A DNA stretch of 64,000 nt from Prochlorococcus sp. AG-459-M13. Its GTDB lineage: Bacteria > Cyanobacteriota > Cyanobacteriia > PCC-6307 > Cyanobiaceae. The translations under genes and the position numbers were made by a program. The DNA is taken from NCBI GenBank assembly GCA_003212005.1, contig QCRE01000003.1, positions 1 to 64,000 on the forward strand, written 5' to 3'. Of the stretch, positions 34,557-45,842 are shown piece by piece. The first letter of the stretch is position 1; each line of letters begins with the position of its first letter. The notes beneath the pieces were generated by a model that did not search any database, had not been told where the DNA came from, and was given only the letters and a program-made list of their open reading frames with translations.

Positions 34557-34604
34557 TGTTGTTTTTGGATCGTTATTTAGGAAGAGCAGGAAATGCGGCA
34601 AAGT

Positions 34605-34740
34605 TCATTAATAAAAGAGGCCGCATTCATTAGATCCAAAAAGAAAATAATTAAGACGAAACCTCGGCAGGATTTAAGAATTTAGTAGTAACTAAATAAA
34701 CCTGCTTTCTTTGGCCGTATTATTGCATTAAAATTATACT
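34605..34740 (-). promoter_or_regulatory. L10-type ribosomal protein leader with candidate -10 box (TATAAT at 34733-34738), upstream of rplJ
   Basis: On the minus strand: TAGTATAATTTTAATGCAATAATACGGCCAAAGAAAGCAGG...AAATCCTGCCGAGGTTTCG...AATGCGGCCTCTTTTATT; complementary GCAGG/CCTGC and GGCC segments plus the CCTGCCGAGGT consensus typical of L10 leaders. Confidence 0.7.
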
Positions 34741-34748
34741 ATAGAGCG

Positions 34749-35456
34749 TTAACTTTCAGGCTGATAATCTTGTAAAGTGTTTATATCTACTTGAACAGAA
34801 GGTCCCATCGTTGAAGTTATATAGAAACTTTTCCAATACTTACCCTTGGCACCACTAGGCTTATTTTTATCAATAGATTCTTGTAAAGTCTTTAAATTTT
34901 CAAATAAAGCATTTTCGGCAAAACTAGCTTTTCCGAAGCGAACATGCACAATACCAGCTTTGTCGGCTCTAAATTCAAGTTTACCAGCTTTAAATTCTTT
35001 TATTGCACTAGCTATATCTCCAGTAACAGTGCCCGCTTTAGGGTTTGGCATCAACCCCCTGGGGCCTAGAACCCTTCCAAGTTTTGCTACTTTTGGCATC
35101 ATGTCAGGAGTTGCAATAAGCAAATCAAAATCCATATTCCCTTTGTTGATGCTTTCCACAAGATCCTCCTCTCCAAAAAGATCCGCCCCAGCAGATTTAG
35201 CTTTAGCTACATTTTCGCCGCTTGTAATAACAGCAATCTTTATACTTTGACCAGTGCCATGTGGGAGAGCAACAGTTGTTCTTAACTGTTGATCTGTATA
35301 TTTTGGATCAATACCTAAACGAATATGAGCTTCAATCGTTTCATCAAATTTAGCGTTTGCATTTTCCTTGATAATACCTAAGGCTTCCAAGGGGGCATAT
35401 GTGCGGTCTTCTATCTTTTTTGATAGAGCTTGCATTCTTTTGGATAGTTTTTTCAT
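34749..35456 (-). CDS. rplA: 50S ribosomal protein L1
   Basis: Full-length L1, [19 protein letters not shown]. Confidence 0.98.
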   Translation of the reverse strand: MKKLSKRMQALSKKIEDRTYAPLEALGIIKENANAKFDETIEAHIRLGIDPKYTDQQLRTTVALPHGTGQSIKIAVITSGENVAKAKSAGADLFGEEDLVESINKGNMDFDLLIATPDMMPKVAKLGRVLGPRGLMPNPKAGTVTGDIASAIKEFKAGKLEFRADKAGIVHVRFGKASFAENALFENLKTLQESIDKNKPSGAKGKYWKSFYITSTMGPSVQVDINTLQDYQPES

Positions 35457-35522
35457 AATATGATTGGGTTCAAACGGTTAAAAAATTAACCTCCCCTAAA
35501 AAGTGAATGTTTGGAATTGAAT

Positions 35523-35948
35523 TTAATCAGTAATTGAAACTCCCATATTTCGAGCAGTTCCTTCAATCACCTTCATTGCTGATTCAATACTTGTACAGTT
35601 TAGGTCAGGAAGCTTCGTTTTGGCTATCTCCTCTAATTGAGATTTGCTAATTTTGCCAACAGATCCTTTTGAAGATTCACCAGCTCCTTTTTCGATACCA
35701 GCTGCTTTAGTTATTAAGACTGAAGCTGGTGGTGTTTTGGTTATAAAGGTAAAGCTTCTATCTTCAAAAACTGAAATTTCTACAGGAATAACAAAACCTG
35801 CTTTATCTTGGGTTCTTGCATTATATTCTTTGCAAAATGCCATGATATTTACACCGTGTTGACCTAAAGCTGGACCAACTGGTGGGGCTGGGTTTGCTTT
35901 GCCAGCTTGAAGTGCTAGTTTAATGACCGCAACAATTTTTTTTGCCAT
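35523..35948 (-). CDS. rplK: 50S ribosomal protein L11
   Basis: Full-length L11, [20 protein letters not shown]. Confidence 0.98.
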   Translation of the reverse strand: MAKKIVAVIKLALQAGKANPAPPVGPALGQHGVNIMAFCKEYNARTQDKAGFVIPVEISVFEDRSFTFITKTPPASVLITKAAGIEKGAGESSKGSVGKISKSQLEEIAKTKLPDLNCTSIESAMKVIEGTARNMGVSITD

Positions 35949-36012
35949 TAGATTCTTGAATTAAACGGGGTTTTTAAAAATGATTATTTTACTCTATAAA
36001 CAGTAATAATAA

Positions 36013-36624
36013 TTAATTTTGTTTATTGATTTGGGAGAACTCTAATTCTACAGGAGTTTCGCGCCCAAATATTGAAAGTAATGCTTTTAATTTATTTCTT
36101 TCACCTGAAACTTCTATTACTTCGCCTTGGAAATCTTTAAAAGGTCCGCTAGTAACAATGATTCTATCTTTTTCCTCAACATCTAATTTTATTACTGCTT
36201 TTTTCTCAGAGGCCCGCTTAAATATTCTATTTACCTCTTGACGTGATAAAGGTCGAGGTTTGATATGTCCTCTTGATCTCCCACTACCTCTACCATCTTC
36301 TGCACCAACAAAATTTATGACATTTGGTGTACTTTTGACAGCCATCATTGTATCTTCGTCAAGTATCATCCTTACTAAAACATAACCAGGAAAAACTTTC
36401 TCCTCAGTTGTTTGTCTAGAACCATCCTTCTTGAGTTTAATCCCAGGGGTTTGAGGGATCTCAATTTCAATAATTCTATTATTAACACCTAAGGTTACAG
36501 ACCTTTGTTCTAGGGTTGCTTTTACTTTCTTTTCACAGCTTGAGGCAACTTGAACTGCATACCATCTTGCAATACTTGTATTTGCTTTTGAGGAGCTAAG
36601 ATTTGTTGTCATTTCATTACTCAT
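36013..36624 (-). CDS. nusG: Transcription termination/antitermination factor NusG
   Basis: RWYAVQVASSCEKKVKATLEQR, FPGYVLVRM, GPFKDFQGEV KOW motif. Confidence 0.96.
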   Translation of the reverse strand: MSNEMTTNLSSSKANTSIARWYAVQVASSCEKKVKATLEQRSVTLGVNNRIIEIEIPQTPGIKLKKDGSRQTTEEKVFPGYVLVRMILDEDTMMAVKSTPNVINFVGAEDGRGSGRSRGHIKPRPLSRQEVNRIFKRASEKKAVIKLDVEEKDRIIVTSGPFKDFQGEVIEVSGERNKLKALLSIFGRETPVELEFSQINKQN

Positions 36625-36695
36625 TTTTTTCTTTGTAAACGGGATAAATTATCTTTTTAAAATAATAGGATTAAATCTATATGAAAAATTTTACT

Positions 36696-36935
36696 TTAAC
36701 GGAAGATTTGTGATGCTGCCCATCCATAAAATCTACTTACAGAGGCAATTGCTGCTGCAGAAAAGGATACCATAATAATAACAGCAACTGATTCGCTAAA
36801 TAACTGTTGTTTGTTAGGCCACACAACTAATTTGAGTTCATCGAACGTAGAACTTAAAAAATTCTTCTTTTTCTTTGGCTCTTTTATTTCAGAGGGCTCC
36901 TTTTTGAGAAGTTTTTGATCAGTAGGACTTGTCAC
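36696..36935 (-). CDS. secE: Preprotein translocase subunit SecE
   Basis: Small single-TM protein ELKLVVWPNKQQLFSESVAVIIMV immediately upstream of nusG. Confidence 0.92.
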   Translation of the reverse strand: MTSPTDQKLLKKEPSEIKEPKKKKNFLSSTFDELKLVVWPNKQQLFSESVAVIIMVSFSAAAIASVSRFYGWAASQIFR

Positions 36936-36994
36936 AAAATTTTAATTTAGCTTTAATTATAAATTTAGTTTATTTTAGCTTATTGCTTTACTTA

Positions 36995-39754
36995 TCAGCT
37001 AGGTTTGAAAATAATCTCATCTTTTTTTGAAGGGCTAATCTTTATAGAAATATTTTTTTTATTTTTAAAATTATCTTCTAAAAGTTTTGATGCCAATGGA
37101 TTTTCTATTTGTCTTCTAAGTTCTCTACCTAATGGTCTAGCACCATATTGAGGCTCATATGAATCATTTGCAATTTTTTGAATAACTTTTTTATCTATAT
37201 TAATTTTTATTTCCTGCTCAAGCAATAATTTTTTTAATTCCTCTATTTGTAAAAGAATTATTTTTTGTAGTTGATCAATTGATAAAGGGTCAAATTTTAC
37301 CACTTCATCGATTCTGTTTAAAAATTCGGGTCTAAAAATAGAGGATAATGATTTATTAATAGATTCTTGTAAAGTTTGTTTTCTTAATTCGGAATTTTCT
37401 TTATTATTCAGATTTCTTTTTGAATCCTCTAATATTATTTTCCCAGCTAGATTGCTTGTCATTATTATTACTGTATTTTTGAAGTCAACTGTTCTTCCTT
37501 GAGAATCTGTTAATCTACCTTCATCTAAAACTTGCAAAAGAACATTGAAGACTTCTGAATGTGCTTTTTCAATCTCATCAAGAAGAATTACAGAATAAGG
37601 TTTTCTCCTGACTGCTTCTGTTAATTGACCTCCTTCTTCATACCCAACGTAACCTGGAGGAGCTCCTAATAACCTTGCAACAGCATTTTTTTCCATATAT
37701 TCACTCATATCTAACCTTAATAACGCTTCTTCTTCGTCAAATAATGATGATGCTAGAGATTTTGCTAATTCTGTCTTACCAACTCCTGTTGGGCCCATAA
37801 ATAAGAATGATCCAATTGGTCTTTTTGGATTCTTCATCCCAACTCTTGCTCTTCTTATGGCAGCAGAAACAGCTTCTATAGCTTTTTCCTGTCCTATAAC
37901 TTTTTCACTTATTTCCGATTCTAAATTAACTAATTTTTTTCGTTCATTAGAAACTACTTTTGTAATAGGGATCCCAGTTATTTTTGAAATAACATCAGCA
38001 ATATCATCAGGTTCAACTTGATATTTAAAATTAAATTTTCTATTTTTTTGAAGTTTCATGAAGCTACTTTCAATATTCTTAATTTCAAATTGAACTTCAT
38101 TGAGATCTTCTTCAAGATTATTTAGAATATTAAAATTGTTAATTTTTTCATTATTTGCACTCAGATCGTCGATTTGCAGAATAATCCTATCCTCTTCTTT
38201 GAAAAGAGAATTTAATTTTTCCATATTTTTTCGCTCATTATTCCAATCCTTAGTAAGCTCATTTAATCTATTTATAGATGAATCTTTGCTCTCTAATAAT
38301 TTTTCTCTATCTTCAATGTTTTCAGGGGAAAGATTTATTAACATATTTTCAATGTCTATAATGTTGTTCTCTTCAACTGTTATCTCTTTAGGTTTTATAT
38401 TAGATTCAATTTTTAATTGAGCTGCTGCTTCATCAATTAAATCTATTGCTTTATCTGGAAGACACTTATCACTAATATATCTATCTGCAAGTTTGGCAGA
38501 AAAATTAATTGCTTCTTCAGTAATTTTAATACCATGATGTAATTCATATTTCTTTTTTATACCTAGTAAAATTTGTGAAGTTAACTCAACTGATGGTTCA
38601 TTAACTAATATCTTTTGAAAGCAATTATTTAAGGCCTGATCTTTTTCAATACTGTCTCGAAACTTTTCTGGGGTTGTTGTTCCTATACATCTCAAGTCAC
38701 CATCAGTTAGTAAAGGTTTTAACATATTACTTATATCTGTTGTAGATCTGTCCGAATTAATTATTGTATGAATTTCATCAATAAATAAAATTATCCCATG
38801 ATTTGAATCTTTAATTTCATTTAGTAATAAACTCAACCTTTCTTCTAGTTGACCTCTAAATTTTGTTCCGGATACTAATGCTCCTAAATCAAGAGAAATA
38901 ATTTTTAAGTTTTTTAATGAATCAGGAACTTTTTTTTCTACTATCAAATTAGCAAGTAATTTCGCAATAGAAGTTTTGCCAACTCCTGGATAACCAATGA
39001 GGATAGGATTGTTTTTACTTCTTCTAGATAAAACTCTCATTAAGTTATTAATCTCATCTTCTCTACCTATTACTGGATCTAGTAAACCTTTTTCAGCAGA
39101 TTCAGTTAAATCTTTTCCGTAACGAGAGAGTGCATTCTCCTCAATTGTTTGGTTAGATATTATTTCAAGATTACTTCTTGGTGAAGGGATGATAGATTTT
39201 GAGTCCTCTATTAAATCTTTTTTGTCACTTTTATCAATTGATTTGTTTATTAGAGTTTTATCTTCATCAAGTACACTTTTTTTATTTTCTATAAAATTTT
39301 TACTTTGATTTACATTAGGGAAAAATTTTAATTCTTCCTCTAATTTTTCTACTGAAAGATCTCCCTCCTGAAAAACATAATTACCGATTCTTGAATCTCT
39401 ACCTAAAGCAATTAATAAATGAGGAATCTCTATTAAATTTGATCCCCATTGAGTTTTTATTTGATTTGCATTGTCCAATAAAATTTCAAGATCTTCACCA
39501 ATGGTTAAAATATCTGAATCATTTGTTGGAGTTTCTTCTAAAAAATCTTCTGTAATGTCTAAAACTATATCTTGATCTACTGATAACTTTTCTATAAATG
39601 CAAAAAAGTCACTTGAAGTGAACAAGGTATGAATAATGTGTTCGATATTAAATTCACTATGATCCCATTTCTTTGCAGTTTCTTCTCCTAACAAAAGAAG
39701 ATTCCAACTTATATCACTAAAAAGTTCTGGATTTGATGTAAGAGTTTCTCTCAT
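36995..39754 (-). CDS. ClpB-like AAA+ disaggregase/Clp ATPase (cyanobacterial ClpB2-type)
   Basis: Two AAA domains (GYPGVGKTSIAKLL; MGPTGVGKTELAKSL), coiled-coil middle region, RPEFLNRIDEVV. Confidence 0.9.
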   Translation of the reverse strand: MRETLTSNPELFSDISWNLLLLGEETAKKWDHSEFNIEHIIHTLFTSSDFFAFIEKLSVDQDIVLDITEDFLEETPTNDSDILTIGEDLEILLDNANQIKTQWGSNLIEIPHLLIALGRDSRIGNYVFQEGDLSVEKLEEELKFFPNVNQSKNFIENKKSVLDEDKTLINKSIDKSDKKDLIEDSKSIIPSPRSNLEIISNQTIEENALSRYGKDLTESAEKGLLDPVIGREDEINNLMRVLSRRSKNNPILIGYPGVGKTSIAKLLANLIVEKKVPDSLKNLKIISLDLGALVSGTKFRGQLEERLSLLLNEIKDSNHGIILFIDEIHTIINSDRSTTDISNMLKPLLTDGDLRCIGTTTPEKFRDSIEKDQALNNCFQKILVNEPSVELTSQILLGIKKKYELHHGIKITEEAINFSAKLADRYISDKCLPDKAIDLIDEAAAQLKIESNIKPKEITVEENNIIDIENMLINLSPENIEDREKLLESKDSSINRLNELTKDWNNERKNMEKLNSLFKEEDRIILQIDDLSANNEKINNFNILNNLEEDLNEVQFEIKNIESSFMKLQKNRKFNFKYQVEPDDIADVISKITGIPITKVVSNERKKLVNLESEISEKVIGQEKAIEAVSAAIRRARVGMKNPKRPIGSFLFMGPTGVGKTELAKSLASSLFDEEEALLRLDMSEYMEKNAVARLLGAPPGYVGYEEGGQLTEAVRRKPYSVILLDEIEKAHSEVFNVLLQVLDEGRLTDSQGRTVDFKNTVIIMTSNLAGKIILEDSKRNLNNKENSELRKQTLQESINKSLSSIFRPEFLNRIDEVVKFDPLSIDQLQKIILLQIEELKKLLLEQEIKINIDKKVIQKIANDSYEPQYGARPLGRELRRQIENPLASKLLEDNFKNKKNISIKISPSKKDEIIFKPS

Positions 39755-40041
39755 GAACTAAACAAATTTTATGCATGATCATTCTATTTTTATCTTAATT
39801 GAGATTAGACTTAATGATCATTTAAAATTAATTTATTATATTATGAAAGATAAAATTTTTTAAATTAAAACATTACTATCTAGTTTGTTTGAAAAGGTTT
39901 TTTGTAAATTGACTAATTACCTTGTGTAATCTTTAAATAAGTTGTTTTGAAATCAAAAAAAATTATTTGATTAACTTCTTTATATTTCAGATATTAGCCA
40001 AATACTTCAGCTATTTATAGGATTTAAATAGTATTAATTAA

Positions 40042-41337
<1,296 letters not shown>

Positions 41338-41340
41338 TTT

Positions 41341-43011
41341 TTATTGCTTAAGCTTTTCAAGCCGAGAACCTTTTCTCATGCGTAATTGACACTTAATCCA
41401 ATCAATGCTTATGGGAGTTGCAAAAATTAAAGGCAAGATGGCAAAATTATTTTGATTGTTAGTGACTAGTAAAGCTGATGATATTGTTAAACTCCCTATA
41501 AGTATTGAATGACCCAATGATTTTTGTGCAGTAAACATTCTTTTGAATTGTCTATCAGATTCACCCATCCTTATTTGTAATTGTAAATCACCCTGTTCTA
41601 ATCTTTCTAAACTCTCATCAATTCTTTTGGGTATGCCTACAGCTTTAGATCCTAATTCCCCAACTTGTTTGCCAAATTGATTAATTAAATCATTAGGTGT
41701 TTGATTTTTAGAAGTCATTAGATCAATTAGATAAGGCTTTGTAATTGATACAAGGTTAAACCTTGGATCTAGCATTCTACCAACACCTTCAAAAGTTGAT
41801 AGTGCTCTCATTACAAATATTAAATCAACTGGTAGCTGAAAAGGAGTTTCATAAACAAGTTCGTACAAATCCCCAGATAGTTTTTCGATGATGTTTGGGC
41901 TAAATGGCGGAGTTAATGCTTCTTTAAGCATTAATCTTACTAATCTTCTAACAGGTCCTACATCAATATCTTTAGAAATCAAGCCTGCTTGCTGAAGTTG
42001 AGTTACAAGTGATGATGCATCTCTTAATGCCGCATATTGAACCATAGTTCCTAAGCTTAATTGTAGATTATTTGAGATATTACCCATCATTCCAAAATCA
42101 TAAAAGATTAATTTGCCTGAATTTGAAACGGCTAAATTTCCAGGATGAGGATCAGCATGAAAAAAACCAAAATTTACAAGTTGTTTCAGATAAGAAATAG
42201 CACCTATTTCTGCAATTTTTGGTAAGTCAATATTTTTGGATTTTAATTTTTCAATATCACTTATTTTGGTACCCTCTAAATAACTTAAACAAAGAACTTT
42301 TTCACTACTCAAGTCCCAAATCACCTCAGGGACTTCTACATTTTCATCATCAATAAATTGTTGCCTAAACCTTGCAGCATATTGAGCTTCACATTTAAAA
42401 TCTAATTCTTTCATAAGAACTTTTCTACACTCTTTTGCTATTTCAACCCAATTTCTGCCTCTACTCCAATTCTTATTCTTTTGCAGTAGAGAAGCAATTT
42501 GTTGCATTATTTTTAAATCGATTATGAATAAATTCTTTAAATTTGGTCTTTGTACTTTAAATACAACTTTCTTGCCATTTCCCAAAGTTGCTTTATGCAC
42601 CTGAGCTAACGAAGCTGATCCAATTGGGAGTGGATTTATTTGGTTTATTTCTAAGAACTTATGGCCTAATTCTTGTTTGATAATCTCTTCAATTTTTGAA
42701 TATGAAATCTGAGGAACTTGATCTTGCAACTTTGATAATTCTTGTATCCAAGTATTGGGTATTAAATCAGGCCTTGCAGATAATAGCTGACCAATTTTGA
42801 TAAAAGCAGAACCAAGTTTAATTAGTTGATTAGTAAACCACCTAGCTCTCTCAATTTGAACTTTGTTTTTTTGATCGCTCGAAGGCTGAAAAATTTTAAA
42901 TCTTAAATTGTCTAGCCATAATTTTATCAAAAGTAAAATAAGTGTCTTCCAAATCTTAAAGCCTCTCTTGATTTTCTGTATTCGATTTTTAAATTTATGA
43001 TTGATCATCAA
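41341..43011 (-). CDS. ABC1/UbiB-family atypical kinase
   Basis: LGSAFIKIGQLLSARPDLIP, PLPIGSASLAQVHKA, FFHADPHPGNLAV, FYDFGMMG. Confidence 0.93.
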   Translation of the reverse strand: MMINHKFKNRIQKIKRGFKIWKTLILLLIKLWLDNLRFKIFQPSSDQKNKVQIERARWFTNQLIKLGSAFIKIGQLLSARPDLIPNTWIQELSKLQDQVPQISYSKIEEIIKQELGHKFLEINQINPLPIGSASLAQVHKATLGNGKKVVFKVQRPNLKNLFIIDLKIMQQIASLLQKNKNWSRGRNWVEIAKECRKVLMKELDFKCEAQYAARFRQQFIDDENVEVPEVIWDLSSEKVLCLSYLEGTKISDIEKLKSKNIDLPKIAEIGAISYLKQLVNFGFFHADPHPGNLAVSNSGKLIFYDFGMMGNISNNLQLSLGTMVQYAALRDASSLVTQLQQAGLISKDIDVGPVRRLVRLMLKEALTPPFSPNIIEKLSGDLYELVYETPFQLPVDLIFVMRALSTFEGVGRMLDPRFNLVSITKPYLIDLMTSKNQTPNDLINQFGKQVGELGSKAVGIPKRIDESLERLEQGDLQLQIRMGESDRQFKRMFTAQKSLGHSILIGSLTISSALLVTNNQNNFAILPLIFATPISIDWIKCQLRMRKGSRLEKLKQ

Positions 43012-43325
43012 ATTGAATTATTCATTTTTAAATTAAATTGCTCAATTGCTTTATCAATCTTCTGGATCTCTTCTAAAACCTCACTTAAGTTTGGGTCTAG
43101 GGAAGTTTCTGAACTGTCAGATTTTCTATTTATATTCATTTCCTGTTCCATTCTCTCAGCCTCTTCAAAGATGGCTGTTTTTAGAGTGTTGAATTCTTTT
43201 TTAATTAATTCTGGGGTATCTTGTGCAATGTTTGTCGCTTCTTCAATTTTTTCTGCAACTAGTTCGTTTAATTTTTCAGTTACCTTTTTTATAGCAGCTT
43301 TTAAAAGATAATCAGAATTCTTCAT
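43008..43325 (-). CDS. Hypothetical coiled-coil protein, overlaps UbiB-family start by 4 nt
   Basis: 105 aa charged, helical ORF translationally coupled to the downstream gene. Confidence 0.65.
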   Translation of the reverse strand: MKNSDYLLKAAIKKVTEKLNELVAEKIEEATNIAQDTPELIKKEFNTLKTAIFEEAERMEQEMNINRKSDSSETSLDPNLSEVLEEIQKIDKAIEQFNLKMNNSI

Positions 43326-43573
43326 AGATGGTATTTGAAGGCCTTTAGTAATTACTAATATGAATTCAATAATAGATCAATTAAGAACAAATCAGGTAAT
43401 TGATTTCCTTTAAGATTTATTTATTCTTCTTTTTCCTATGTAAGTTTGTATCTATATTCTGCTTTTTTCTTTTTTTTCTCTTAGCTTATATCTATAAAAG
43501 GGTAGAAATCTAAAAATTATATTTTTCTATCCAAAAACTCATCTAATTATTGATTAAAAGGAGTTTTATTAAA

Positions 43574-44530
43574 TTGGAAATTATTGAAACAGATGTTGCT
43601 ATTATTGGAGGTGGTCCAGCTGGATGTACCTGCGCTCTTTATACATCTCGTTCTAATCTAAAGACTGTCATAATAGATAAAAATCCATCTGTAGGTGCTT
43701 TAGCAATAACTCATCAGATAGCTAATTATCCTGGAGTTCCAGTAGATATTAGTGGCGATAAATTGCTTACATTAATGAGAGAACAAGCAGTGCAATATGG
43801 AACCGATTACAGAAGAGCTCAAGTGTTCGGTATTGATGTTAGCGAAGAGTGGAAGACTGTTTATACTCCTGAAGGAACTTTTAAGGCTAAAGCACTTGTA
43901 TTAGCAAGTGGCGCTATGGGTAGACCTGCTTCTTTTAAAGGAGAAGCAGATTTCTTGGGTAAGGGTGTAAGCTATTGTGCTACATGTGATGGTGCTTTTT
44001 ATAAAAATAGAGAGGTTGCAGTTGTTGGAGTAAATAAAGAGGCAATCGAAGAAGCCACTGTTCTTACTAAATTTGCCTCAACGGTTCATTGGATTACATC
44101 AAGTGATCCAAAACCTGATAATGAGGAAGCAATGGAATTAATGGACAACTCGAATATTAAACATTGGAGTAGAACAAGATTATTAGAAATATTAGGGAAT
44201 GATATGGGAGTAAATGGAGTTGTTGTAAAGAATAAACAAGAAGAGGGCCCCATTAATCTTGATTTAGATGGCGTTTTTGTATACATGAGTGGTTCAAAGC
44301 CAATTACTGATTTTTTAGGAGATCAAATTGCTTTAAAGGAAGATGGAGGAGTAATTGTTGATGACTTTATGTCAACAAATACTGATGGTGTATGGGCTAT
44401 TGGCGATATAAGAAATACACCTTTCAAGCAAGCTGTTGTTGCAGCATCAGATGGGTGCATAGCAGCTATGTCTATAGACCGGTATTTAAATAGTAGAAAA
44501 AATATAAGAGTAGATTGGATACACTCTTAA
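43574..44530 (+). CDS. trxB: Thioredoxin reductase-like flavoprotein; start preferred at TTG 43574 after AAGGAG
   Basis: VAIIGGGPAGCTCALYTSR, YCATCDGAFYKNREVAVVG. Confidence 0.9.
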   Translation: MEIIETDVAIIGGGPAGCTCALYTSRSNLKTVIIDKNPSVGALAITHQIANYPGVPVDISGDKLLTLMREQAVQYGTDYRRAQVFGIDVSEEWKTVYTPEGTFKAKALVLASGAMGRPASFKGEADFLGKGVSYCATCDGAFYKNREVAVVGVNKEAIEEATVLTKFASTVHWITSSDPKPDNEEAMELMDNSNIKHWSRTRLLEILGNDMGVNGVVVKNKQEEGPINLDLDGVFVYMSGSKPITDFLGDQIALKEDGGVIVDDFMSTNTDGVWAIGDIRNTPFKQAVVAASDGCIAAMSIDRYLNSRKNIRVDWIHS

Positions 44531-44552
44531 GATAATTAGAAAGTGAAAATTT

Positions 44553-44834
44553 TCATAAAGGTGTTGCTTCTGAAATATAAGCAACTCCACCGTAATAACT
44601 TAGATCAGACTTGATATTATCGCGCATTTGATCAATTAATTCTTGCTCACAGAAAACTATAACATGAGCATTGGAACCTAAACCTGTAAACTCCATATCT
44701 TCAGTAACAACCCTTTCAGGACCTCTTCCAGTAGCATGTTTCATTACAGTATATCCAGGCACATTAGCTTTTTCTAATGTATTGATGATTGCATCAAGCT
44801 CTCTTTCACTGAAAATTAAATCTAATCTTTTCAT
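44553..44834 (-). CDS. PII-like protein, likely SbtB
   Basis: PII-fold-like 93 aa protein (MKRLDLIFSERELDAIINTLEKANVPGYTVMKHATGRGPERVVTEDMEFTGLGSNAHVIVFC) directly downstream of an SbtA-like gene. Confidence 0.82.
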   Translation of the reverse strand: MKRLDLIFSERELDAIINTLEKANVPGYTVMKHATGRGPERVVTEDMEFTGLGSNAHVIVFCEQELIDQMRDNIKSDLSYYGGVAYISEATPL

Positions 44835-44837
44835 TTT

Positions 44838-45836
44838 TTACAAAGGGGTAAGTGGAATAATTTTATTTACTAAGCTCATATAAATCGGGATACCTAGTAC
44901 TATGTTGAATGGGAACGTTAAACCTAATGTTGTGGATATATAGTAACTTGATTTTGCTTCTGGAACGGTCATACGCATGGCTGCCGGTACGGCTAAATAC
45001 GATGCACTTGCACATAAAACCACAAATAAAAGGGCGTTTCCAGGCTCTAGAGATAAAAATCTTGCAACGAAAACACCTATCAAAGAATTAAATAATGGCA
45101 TGAAGATGGCAAATCCAATTAAAAATGATCCCGCATTCTTTAGTCTGGGTAATCTTTGAGCTGCAACTATTCCCATATCTAAAAGGAAAAAGCATTCAGC
45201 TCCATAGAACAATTGTCCAGTAAAAGGTTCCATTTTTGTAATTGCTGAAGGATTACTCAAACTCGTAAGAAAACCTACAATTAAACTAGATAGTAATAAA
45301 TAAACAGATCCGTTTAAAAGAGATTCATGCAATATTGAACTAAGATGCATTCTTCTTGAATTGGGTCTATTTTTAGGACCTGCAAATTTTACTAACAATA
45401 AACCTACGATGATGGCAGGCGATTCCATTAAAGCTAAAGCTCCTACCATGAATCCATCAAAATCTATATTTTGACTCTCTAAGAAACTTTCTGCGGAAAT
45501 GAATGTAACAGCACTTATGGATCCGTATGCAGCAGCAATAGCTGCGGAGTTAAAAACATCAAACTTATACCTTAAGATAAAAAAACCAATCAGGGGTATA
45601 ACTAAAGACATAAGTATCGCCGCACTTAATGTTGGTAAAACTTGATCAGTAAAACCACTTTTTTGTATTTCAATACCTCCCTTAAAACCAATTGCCAAAA
45701 GTAGGTATAAGGAAAAAAGTTTAGGTAATGGAGCAGGTATTTCTAAATCAGATTTGAAAAAAATAGAAATTGCTCCAATTAAAAAGAAAAGTACTGGTGG
45801 AGCTAATACATTTTGAAGTATGGGATTTATTTCCAT
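44838..45836 (-). CDS. Sodium-dependent bicarbonate transporter SbtA-like (DUF897)
   Basis: Multi-TM protein LAIGFKGGIEIQKSG, AAYGSISAVTF, SASYLAVPAAMR. Confidence 0.88.
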   Translation of the reverse strand: MEINPILQNVLAPPVLFFLIGAISIFFKSDLEIPAPLPKLFSLYLLLAIGFKGGIEIQKSGFTDQVLPTLSAAILMSLVIPLIGFFILRYKFDVFNSAAIAAAYGSISAVTFISAESFLESQNIDFDGFMVGALALMESPAIIVGLLLVKFAGPKNRPNSRRMHLSSILHESLLNGSVYLLLSSLIVGFLTSLSNPSAITKMEPFTGQLFYGAECFFLLDMGIVAAQRLPRLKNAGSFLIGFAIFMPLFNSLIGVFVARFLSLEPGNALLFVVLCASASYLAVPAAMRMTVPEAKSSYYISTTLGLTFPFNIVLGIPIYMSLVNKIIPLTPL

Positions 45837-45842
45837 AGATTA

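Noticed and set aside
34846-35250. 134-aa plus-strand ORF opposite rplA
   Set aside because: Antisense shadow of L1 coding sequence, no recognisable domain
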